Shown one piece after another: positions 57,412 through 64,000 of a stretch of 64,000 nucleotides of DNA. This DNA comes from JAACFF01 sp963807975 (GTDB lineage Bacteria; Chloroflexota; Anaerolineae; Promineifilales; Promineifilaceae): assembly GCA_963807975.1 (NCBI GenBank), contig CAWEDV010000001.1, positions 2,835,194-2,899,193 of the forward strand, given 5' to 3'. Under the pieces are notes generated by a model, which worked only from the letters and a program-made list of their open reading frames with translations, was not told the DNA's origin and made no database searches. A program made the translations under genes and the position numbers. Each line of letters begins with the position of its first letter. Position 1 is the stretch's first letter.

Positions 57412-58677
57412 ATGAATTCAAATAATTCCTTTGCATTTCGACAATGCCCCCCTTGGGCGTGGTTGTTGATTTCGCTGCTAATTTTGGCCGGCTGTCAAGG
57501 AAATGAAAATCAGGAGGAGCTACAAGGTCGCGTTACACTCTGGCATAGTTGGTCACCTGCTGAAAGGGCTGAACTGGAAGCCGATCTGGCAAGATTTGAA
57601 GAAATTCATCCTGGTGTGCAAATAATAACGCTTAGCCTGACAGAAAATCAGTTTTTGGAAGAATTGATTGCTGCCGGGCAGGACGGCTTAGGACCGGCTC
57701 TTTTTTTTGGTAAGGATGAATGGATAAAAGAACTGGCGGAAAGTGGGTTGATACGGCCGTTAGATACGGACGATTTTCCAGATTCCCTTTTTAATCGACG
57801 AAACTTGACCTTAACGCAATATAATGGTCAGATTTACGGTGTACCGCTTTCACTTGCACCCCGTGCTCTTTATTACAATCAAAATCTGGTAACAACTCCG
57901 CCTACCACCTTGGAAGAGCTGCTAGCAGAAGCGGCTGATGGGAAGGAAGTAGCCTTTGTTCCTCGCTTTGAGGAGGCGTATTGGGGTATTCAAACATTTG
58001 GAGATGGTTTATTTATTGATGAAGGGCAGATTGTCCTAGAAGAAAGCGGTTTTGAAGAATGGTTGGGATGGCTTAATGACGCCCAAAATGCCCCAGGTGT
58101 TATATTGGATGTTGATGACCAATCCTTGTTGGAACTCTTTGCAAGCGAGCAATTTGCTTACTATGTGGCTCCGCCAGGCAGTCAGCAGTTAATCATGGCT
58201 AAGATGGATGAGGAAAATCCATTTGACTTTGGTGTTGTAACATTGCCCGGGGGTGAGAGTGGTCCTTCTGGCCCCATCCTAAAAGCGGAGACGATTATGT
58301 TTTACCCTTTCACCTCTTCCAGGCAAGAACAAATCGCCAATGCTTTGGCATTATTTTTGGTTAATCAACAACAAAGCATCCACTTTATGCGCGATTTAAA
58401 TCGTGTACCGGCCAACCCAACCGTGAGAGTTGATCGACGGATTTATCCATTTGTCAGTGGCTTTGCCCAACAGGCCAGAACGTCAGTGGTTATCCCTAAT
58501 GAGGTTCCAAAGGATCTCCTAGTCTCGGCAGGAAATCGCGCCTATGCCAGCGTGCTGTCCGGTTTGCAGACCCCGGCTGAGGCAGTTTGCGGCTTTGGGG
58601 AGGGAGTTGCTGTTGGGCTATCAACCGAGGCGATCGAAGTTGTTTTGCCTACTTGGTGTGGAGGTGAAAATGAATGA
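57412..58677 (+). CDS. Extracellular solute-binding lipoprotein (sugar ABC type)
   Basis: A 421-residue lipoprotein (lipobox LAGC, about residues 24-27) of solute-binding family 1. Typical elements are VTLWHSWSPAERAELEADLA, FFGKDEWIKELAESGLIRPL and YGVPLSLAPRALYYNQNL. Partner permeases (MalF/MalG type) are absent from the window, so its transporter must lie elsewhere or it acts otherwise. TAGGAGA precedes ATG 57412; an in-frame TTG at 57409 is unlikely. It overlaps the MscS gene by 8 nt. Confidence 0.85.
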   Translation: MNSNNSFAFRQCPPWAWLLISLLILAGCQGNENQEELQGRVTLWHSWSPAERAELEADLARFEEIHPGVQIITLSLTENQFLEELIAAGQDGLGPALFFGKDEWIKELAESGLIRPLDTDDFPDSLFNRRNLTLTQYNGQIYGVPLSLAPRALYYNQNLVTTPPTTLEELLAEAADGKEVAFVPRFEEAYWGIQTFGDGLFIDEGQIVLEESGFEEWLGWLNDAQNAPGVILDVDDQSLLELFASEQFAYYVAPPGSQQLIMAKMDEENPFDFGVVTLPGGESGPSGPILKAETIMFYPFTSSRQEQIANALALFLVNQQQSIHFMRDLNRVPANPTVRVDRRIYPFVSGFAQQARTSVVIPNEVPKDLLVSAGNRAYASVLSGLQTPAEAVCGFGEGVAVGLSTEAIEVVLPTWCGGENE

Positions 58678-60040
58678 CAATGATTTTAATACGGCCGAAT
58701 CGTTTTTTGAAATATTAAGCCTGCAATTTGATGTCTTATTGGCGATGATAGTACGGCCGTTTGTGCAGCTGCAAATCGTTGTCTTTGTCCTGATAGTCGT
58801 TGGTTCCTGGCTGCTGCCTAAAGGAATTCGTCGTTGGCGAACGAGTCGAAATGCAGGCGATCGTTATTCGATTTCTGAGAACAATAGCTTGCTTTATCGA
58901 TGGCTGCGCGCTTTATACCAACTGTCAGCCCCCCTTGTGGCTCTCCTACTGTTAAACACTTCCATCTTACTGCTGGCCCGAATGGGATTTCCCAACGGCT
59001 TGTTGAGAGACCTAACCAACCTGATCTGGACCTGGCTCACCTATCGATTGGTGTTAGCTTTCTTTGAGGCGACATTTGGTTCAGAAGCAGCTCGATACCG
59101 GAATCGTATTATCACCCCTTTTTTTCTACTCCTGGTTGTCTGGCAGTTTGAAGGCGCTTTGCCCGGTTCAGTAACCTTGTATCAGGCAGTCTTTCAAGTG
59201 GGGACAATTTCAATTGCTTTTGGTCGCTTATTAGCTGCTTTAGTCATATTGTATTTATTCTTTGTTTTGGCCTGGGTCATCGAAGTAATTATGGTGCGAA
59301 TTTTACCCGGCCGGTATGGCATGCAGCAGGGGTTTGTCGAGTCAGTGAGCACCCTGACCCGCTATGCGCTGCTAAGCATAGGGGTCGTTTTTTCGCTGGC
59401 GATCATTGGCCTGGATTTCACGTCATTGGCAATTGTCGCTGGCGGCCTGTCTGTGGGCATTGGTATCGGACTTCAAGATATTGTCTCAAATTTTGTCAGC
59501 GGCTTGGCATTACTATTTGAACAATCGTTGCGACCTGGGGATGTGGTTGAATTAGATGGTCGAATTACCCAGGTGGAGAAGATCAGTTTACGAGCAACCA
59601 TCGTTCGCACACGGACCAATGAGGAATTGATTATTCCGAATGCCAATTTTACGACGCAGCAGGTAAAGAATTTTACAAAAAGTGACCGGCTGGTGCAGGT
59701 TATGGTTCCTTTGGGGGTTAGTTATGACAGTGACCCCGAATTTGTCAGGAAATTAGCCATCGAAACCAGCTTGAAACACCCGCAGGTCCTGGCCAATCCG
59801 AGGCCAAATCTTATTTTCATAGCTTATGGAGAATCTAGCATCGACTTCAATTTACTTGTTAGTACGATTGAGCCGGAATTTTCCTTGAAGATAAGAAGTG
59901 ATTTGTACTATATGCTATGGAAGGTCTTTGCTGAAAATGACATTACGATACCATTCCCACAGAGAGATTTAAATCTGGGTTTCGGTTGGGATCAGTTGGT
60001 GATGTCAAGCGATAACAGGGGCAAGCCCAACGACGAGTAA
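58670..60040 (+). CDS. MscS-family mechanosensitive channel
   Basis: A 456-residue channel protein. After three to five hydrophobic segments, the pore helix region reads LAIVAGGLSVGIGIGLQDIV, followed by the MscS beta domain with LRPGDVVELDGRITQVEKI and LIIPNANFTTQQVKNFT. The N-terminal part (residues 1-200) adds helices beyond the minimal MscS. Such channels release solutes on hypo-osmotic shock. GGAGG precedes ATG 58670, which overlaps the solute-binding gene stop, suggesting coupled translation. Confidence 0.9.
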   Translation: MNDNDFNTAESFFEILSLQFDVLLAMIVRPFVQLQIVVFVLIVVGSWLLPKGIRRWRTSRNAGDRYSISENNSLLYRWLRALYQLSAPLVALLLLNTSILLLARMGFPNGLLRDLTNLIWTWLTYRLVLAFFEATFGSEAARYRNRIITPFFLLLVVWQFEGALPGSVTLYQAVFQVGTISIAFGRLLAALVILYLFFVLAWVIEVIMVRILPGRYGMQQGFVESVSTLTRYALLSIGVVFSLAIIGLDFTSLAIVAGGLSVGIGIGLQDIVSNFVSGLALLFEQSLRPGDVVELDGRITQVEKISLRATIVRTRTNEELIIPNANFTTQQVKNFTKSDRLVQVMVPLGVSYDSDPEFVRKLAIETSLKHPQVLANPRPNLIFIAYGESSIDFNLLVSTIEPEFSLKIRSDLYYMLWKVFAENDITIPFPQRDLNLGFGWDQLVMSSDNRGKPNDE

Positions 60041-60521
60041 ATTCGCAACCTGTCTCGTTTTAGCTGTGTCTGTGTATTATGCCCTGGCAATTGACCTGTT
60101 TCGTAACACAGGTTTTGAGGTTCGGTTGCGTAAGTCTAGTTGTCATTGGGGGAAGGGGCCCTTTTATTGGAAAGGATAGACCGGCTTACTCGAAATGAGT
60201 GTCACGCAGGAGGTAAACACACCATCTGCAATCATATCACTTCTGATCAACCCGTACCCTGCAAAAACCTCATCCAAGCTGGAACCTGGCTCCAATTATT
60301 AATTCGCCTTCCCTAATCTACACCACTTGTTAGAATCCCGCCTCAAAATCTATAATGGCAATCAATACTTGGCCGCGATGAAACAATTGCCCTATTTAAA
60401 AACTAAGGAAAATCCTTTTACCGACTCATTAAGTGGCCAAAGCCGGCATTTTTGGCCAACAGGAAAACAAATCTACTATCAGAAAGATATGATGGTGCTT
60501 AGCGAAGGAAGAAATCAAATA
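60041..60521. other. Gene-poor region after the MscS gene
   Basis: The first part carries the hairpin at 60094-60116. The region includes a GGAGG at about 60208 without a suitable start, and open frames lacking ribosome binding sites. Nothing further is supported. Confidence 0.4.
60094..60116 (+). terminator. Rho-independent terminator of the MscS gene
   Basis: ACCTGT (60094-60099) pairs with ACAGGT (60108-60113) around TTCGTAAC, followed by TTTT. Confidence 0.5.
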
Positions 60522-60734
60522 ATGGAAATCACAAAAGACACCAAGGTATCTGCCATATTGCAGGAGTACGGGGATATCGCCGATGTTATGGAAGTCTTCG
60601 GGATAAAGCGCGTGGGTCGCTATTCCTTGCGACGGTTAATAACTAAGGCGCTTTCGGTTGAAACGGCAGCACGCATACACCGCGTTCCTTTAGATGAATT
60701 CATTGAGACACTGAACCAAGCGATCCTCCTTTAA
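60522..60734 (+). CDS. DUF1858-like small protein
   Basis: A 70-residue protein. The text TKDTKVSAILQEYGDIADVM and LRRLITKALSVETAARIHRV matches DUF1858, a small helical domain found near hybrid cluster and Fe-S proteins. The cysteines often present after the first helix are absent here (FGIKRVGRYSL). ATG 60522 matches the family N-terminus; the open frame reaches 60327 but its extra 65 residues are unlike the family. AGGAAG lies about 12 nt upstream. Confidence 0.6.
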   Translation: MEITKDTKVSAILQEYGDIADVMEVFGIKRVGRYSLRRLITKALSVETAARIHRVPLDEFIETLNQAILL

Positions 60735-60791
60735 GAAGAAAAGCGAAACACAGATGAAGAGGAATAACCTTATTGCGGCAATCTAACCTCT

Positions 60792-62329
60792 CTAGCCTAG
60801 AATATCCGTCACAATGTCTTGAACATGATAGCGGGCCTGGCCCTGGCGGGAGAGGCGGCGCACGCCTTCGAGGTGGTTGCCAAGGGTAACGATGGCCGGC
60901 TCTTCGACGAGCTCACCCTGGATCTCTTTGACCTGGCCCAGCCCAACACAGGAGAGGAGCCCATTGCAGAGGCAGCGCCGTTCAGTCGTGTTGCGCTCCA
61001 GTCCACGTTTCTGGATGAAGGGATCGACAGGCCCGGCGGGACAGCGTTGAAAGAGCGTGCGCAATCCTTGCTCATCAGGCTTGGTAAAGCCGCGCTGCTG
61101 CAAGATGCCGATGTCACAGACGCGCTTACGGTCACTGTAGACCTCTTCTTCGGAGAGCGTATCCTCAATCTGGGCCACTTTGAAAGAGAAGCCAGTCGGT
61201 GAGAAGATAGTTGTACGCACAAGATCTGCGTCATCGACGCCATTTTTAAGCGCAGCCAAGATGGCCGAACGGTATTCAGGCTTCATGCCCGACTCTTCTG
61301 CCAGGGCAAAAATAGTGCCAACCTGGATGCCTTTCGCGCCGGCAGCCAATGCCTCTTGCAGTTTTGGCCCACTGCCATAACCACCCGCCAACCAAAATGG
61401 TATACCGACTTCCCGGATCGCAGCCAGATCAGCTTCGTCCCGGCTGCTGTAAATGGGTTGGCCTAAATCGTCTTTGGCCAAGGGTCCAAGTGGGTTGGCA
61501 TTGTGCCCACCCGCCGTATGGTGCTCGATGATGAAGCCATCCGGCGGCGCACTGTCGCTTTCAGCCAATATTTTTACCAAGCGTTCCAAAGAGACGATGG
61601 CCAGAAAGGGAGGTCTGTCCAACGGCTGCGCGGCCAACCGTCCGGAGGCAATATCCTGCGGATCAAAGCGTAAGGAAAATTCTTCGCCCGATGCACGATA
61701 GAGCACCGAAATCTCGTGTTCAACTGGAGCATGGTCTGCTAATCGCTTGCTTAGGCGCGGGCAGGCCCTCTGGATTACCCGCACCGACGATAATCCCATC
61801 GACTCCGGCCAGCATGGCGCCATAGAGAACATAGATCAATGGCAGTTCGATCTTGTTCAGAAAATTGATGAAGATGTTGCCCGAATGTCCTTCTTTGGCC
61901 AGCCAGACTTCAGCAAAGCCGGTGGCGATCAGCAGTTCAACGATATTGTCATCAAGCTTCAGCGGAACAGTGTACTCTGTTCGGAGGCACAGGGAAGACC
62001 TGCGCCGTCCTTGCGCCGTACAATCTGCATGGGAGCACTGCGAAACGGGCCGTCAGGCGCTTTCCCACCCTCGATAAAGTATCGGTCGCAGATGTCATGG
62101 CCGATAGCAACATAAAACTTGTCATCAAAGGCTTTAGCCGCGCGCCGGGCATGACCGCCCGGATCTCCAGCTGCAGCAGCCGCACATAGACGACATCCAG
62201 CGCCGTACCCGAGACCGTTCCGACCGTCACGCCGGGCCGTTCCATGGCGACAGCTCTAGCCAGTCGCCAATTGGACACATAGACGCCCATTCCGCCCTGT
62301 ATAAGCTTGATTTGTTCAAGATTTTTCAT
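60792..62329 (-). pseudogene. Nitronate monooxygenase-like gene with three frameshifts
   Basis: The whole length resembles a flavin-dependent nitronate monooxygenase/2-nitropropane dioxygenase, but in shifting frames. The N-terminus (IKLIQGGMGVYVSNWRLARA, TVGTVSGTALDVV) starts at 62329. Near 62165 the frame shifts to one with GDPGGHARRAAKAFDDKFYV and DRYFIEGGKAPDGPFRSAPM. Near 61985 it shifts to VPLKLDDNIVELLIATGFAE and VLYGAMLAGVDGIIVGAG. Near 61750 it shifts again to ADHAPVEHEISVLYRASGEE, which stays open to 60792. Reading errors or a decaying gene would both explain this. Confidence 0.72.
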
Positions 62330-62561
62330 AGATTTTTCGCCTTTAACATCTAGCCGGGAATTCGTGGCAGCGGCCTAAGTGGGAGGTCAAAATGTGAGCT
62401 TGTGTTTGTCGTGGAGGAAATAAACGGTCGTTCCTACCAGGTTGATCTGAACCATTTGTTGATAAAGTCAGCATAGCTGATAACGGGACATGATCCAACC
62501 GTCCCTGGAAAGCTAAACACCAGGGTTTTGGCAAGGTTGCGGAAAATAAGAACAAGTTTGA

Positions 62562-63404
62562 TCAATAATCATCTGTATAGAGAAGCTCTCTTAAGGCGAT
62601 CACCCCTATAAATGTAAGCAGCAGCATGGTTGCCACCACCCAAAAGTGCGGGATCGTAGCCGTGGCCAAGATGCTCACAACAACGACAACAAGCAACAGC
62701 ACCACCAGGCACGCTTCATCGTCACAGTCGAAGTCGGCAATTGCCTCTCCGGCCATATCGGCCGTTCTAAGGAAAACGTATGAATTCCCAGATCCTCTTG
62801 AATTCGGATTTCCGTCGTAAGCGGCAGCTTGCGACCTTTCCAACTGCGAGCGACCGCCGTATTCACGAGGCTCTGCATAGAGTCTGCCCAGGAGGATGCA
62901 GATTAGCCAGCCCGCGGCGGGGATCCAAAAGATGCGCGCTGACAAACGCTGCTTACGGTTCTGGAACCAGTCCGACCGGATCGACCAGACCAATGTCAGT
63001 GCAACAACCAGGAGTGCAACAAACAGAACATTGAAGGGTCCCCAGGAAGCATAGATTTTCCCAAACCACAGAAGTATGCCGGCTTGAATAATCGCAGCAA
63101 GAAGCGTCCCTGCTGTCATGATATGGGTCGAGGTAATAGTGCCGCTTCGTAGATGGCCGATGTCATCTTCTATAAGCTGCGGAAACTGCTTTATCTCATC
63201 ATCAAGCCGCATGCCGGCTTGCACAAAACTGAAGAAGACGATCGCCATGCCCAGAATAAAGCCCAGCGCAGGCCAGGCGAATGCAGTTAAGGGCACGCTG
63301 CCACCAACAAACACAAAATATATGCTGGCCAAAACCGCGATCGCCAAAGAAATAGTGGAAAGAACGATGCCCAGGATCTTATCTCTGCTCATTTGTTTCC
63401 CCAT
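62562..63404 (-). CDS. Membrane protein of unknown function
   Basis: A 280-residue protein with about seven hydrophobic segments: two near the N-terminus, two near residues 95-140, one near 165 and two near the C-terminus (LVVLLLVVVVVSILATATIP). The stretch between (about 175-230, REYGGRSQLERSQAAAYDGN) is hydrophilic. No family recognised. ATG 63392 is an alternative start with GGGGA upstream. Confidence 0.55.
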   Translation of the reverse strand: MGKQMSRDKILGIVLSTISLAIAVLASIYFVFVGGSVPLTAFAWPALGFILGMAIVFFSFVQAGMRLDDEIKQFPQLIEDDIGHLRSGTITSTHIMTAGTLLAAIIQAGILLWFGKIYASWGPFNVLFVALLVVALTLVWSIRSDWFQNRKQRLSARIFWIPAAGWLICILLGRLYAEPREYGGRSQLERSQAAAYDGNPNSRGSGNSYVFLRTADMAGEAIADFDCDDEACLVVLLLVVVVVSILATATIPHFWVVATMLLLTFIGVIALRELLYTDDY

Positions 63405-63484
63405 TGGCGGCCTCGATCTCCTTATTATTTATCTCGGCAATGCTGACATCGGGAACATGATGATGGTCCCTACACTCGGCCAAG

Positions 63485-63634
63485 CTATTGCGTTCCAAAA
63501 AGACCGCCGTAATCTGCAAAAAGGCCATTTTCAATACGCTGAATTCTTCTTTCGATGACCGCTTCTGGTGAATGGGAACAACCCGTAGGAAGCAGAGTGA
63601 TCTTCATGGCGACAACATTTAGTTTGCGAGTCAT
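63485..63634 (-). CDS. Possible 49-residue protein
   Basis: ATG 63634 opens a 49-codon frame (MTRKLNVVAMKITLLPTGCS, SPEAVIERRIQRIENG) ending at 63485. A promoter-like pair (TTCATT at 63689-63684, TATACT at 63666-63661, 17-bp spacing) lies just upstream, and AGGAG is 15 nt before the ATG, longer than usual. No family is recognised. Confidence 0.3.
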   Translation of the reverse strand: MTRKLNVVAMKITLLPTGCSHSPEAVIERRIQRIENGLFADYGGLFGTQ

Positions 63635-63660
63635 GACAAGGTCTTTACGCTCCTGCTAAC

Positions 63661-63689
63661 AGTATAGCATTGGTCCACCACGTAATGAA
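63661..63689 (-). promoter_or_regulatory. Promoter-like element
   Basis: On the minus strand TTCATT (63689-63684), a 17-bp spacer, then TATACT (63666-63661). It would drive the small frame at 63634 and possibly the membrane protein gene beyond it. Confidence 0.4.
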
Positions 63690-63709
63690 CCTTGAGCTGC
63701 TGTAGATAT

Positions 63710-64000
63710 CTACAGGAGGGCGCTCAGGATGAGGTTGATGCCTAAGATTAGCAACAGCCCCAGGACGATCTCTTGCGGAAGGTGACGGGATCGATGAAAC
63801 GGTCCAGGTAGAACCCGACCAAGGCCCCCAGCAGCACAAAAGGCAGCGCCAACAAGCTTTTGCTGAGCACTTCTGGGATCATATTGTCGCTCAGAAAATG
63901 AGTTAGGATGGCGGCAAGCGTGATGATCAGAAAAACACCTTGTAGATCGGCCTTAAAGAGCCGCGGTTCCCAGCGCTGAGTATCAGCATAGATGATCATC
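63710..64000 (-). pseudogene. TauE/SafE-like membrane protein, partial and frameshifted
   Basis: Only the C-terminal part lies in the window; the gene continues past the right edge. Helices ADLQGVFLIITLAAILTHFL and SLLALPFVLLGALVGFYLDR, then DRFIDPVTFRK, match the TauE/SafE permease end. Near 63780 the frame must shift by one base to continue as EIVLGLLLILGINLILSALL, ending at 63710; without a shift it stops at 63748. An assembly error or inactivation are both possible. Confidence 0.55.

Noticed and set aside
60195..60302. A 35-codon frame with a GGAGG inside it, between the MscS and DUF1858-like genes.
   Set aside because: The GGAGG lies after the ATG, not before it. The product has no helix or motif and chance explains it.
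1..64000. CRISPR arrays, rRNA, tRNA genes, prophage or integrated plasmid genes.
   Set aside because: No regularly spaced repeats, no cloverleaf-like sequences and no phage structural, integrase or replication genes were seen; the only mobile trace is the IS1182 remnant.

Overview
The window looks like a chromosomal contig of a Chloroflexota bacterium (Anaerolineae/Caldilineae-like). This is an inference from gene content: a MalT-type LuxR regulator, secreted proteins with Pro/Thr-rich linkers and SH3 tails, SpoVS, VanW, MurJ, PdxST, an IS1182-type transposase and 2-oxoacid:ferredoxin oxidoreductase. No rRNA, tRNA, CRISPR array or prophage was seen.

Layout. 0.2-5.7 kb (minus): VanW-type envelope protein, HerA/FtsK-like ATPase with a coiled-coil tail, membrane-anchored methyltransferase. 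5.8-7.05 kb (plus): FabF. 7.1-12.3 kb (minus): cytochrome c maturation operon ccmABCD, ccdA, tlpA-like thioredoxin, DUF2085 protein. 12.7-13.5 kb: unknown membrane-anchored protein with promoter and terminator. 13.6-15.2 kb: MurJ. 15.4 kb: SpoVS. 15.7-20.6 kb: two secreted glycosidase-like proteins around a class A beta-lactamase-like lipoprotein. 20.8-22.2 kb: a cysteine-free family 4 uracil-DNA glycosylase overlapping a methyltransferase. 22.5-24.0 kb: pdxST. 24.0-24.8 kb: histidine kinase. 25.2-30.2 kb: alpha-oxoamine synthase, FCD/GntR regulator and korAB. 30.3-32.9 kb: homoserine dehydrogenase and Ppx/GppA. 33.1-36.8 kb: heterodimeric ABC exporter. 36.9-38.4 kb: YqhA and a dead IS1182 transposase.

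38.6-48.8 kb (plus): MalT-like regulator, small protein, alkyl sulfatase, bile-acid/sodium-type symporter, unknown membrane protein, SulP transporter, GAP-family protein, DUF1269 protein and LURP-one protein, plausibly a sulfate-ester utilisation and stress island. 48.9-51 kb: lipoprotein with four META domains and an SH3 domain. 51.2-54.5 kb: ferric-reductase-like flavocytochrome, 29-residue membrane peptide, pentaheme lipoprotein and CCC1/VIT-like membrane protein, the best candidate here for an undescribed redox/iron module. 54.6-60 kb: alpha/beta hydrolase split by a frameshift, ABC-type membrane domain without ATPase, solute-binding lipoprotein, MscS channel. 60-64 kb: small DUF1858-like protein, frameshifted nitronate monooxygenase, membrane protein and frameshifted TauE/SafE at the right edge.

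Cross-cutting observations: the 8-bp palindrome ACGGCCGT occurs about 20 times, mostly at 38-59 kb; three minus-strand genes (VanW, murJ, ccmA) have a -10 box only 8-12 nt before the start codon, suggesting leaderless mRNAs; disrupted genes cluster to the right of 55 kb. Positions, motifs and hairpins were read by eye; family names come from recognising sequence, not from searches.
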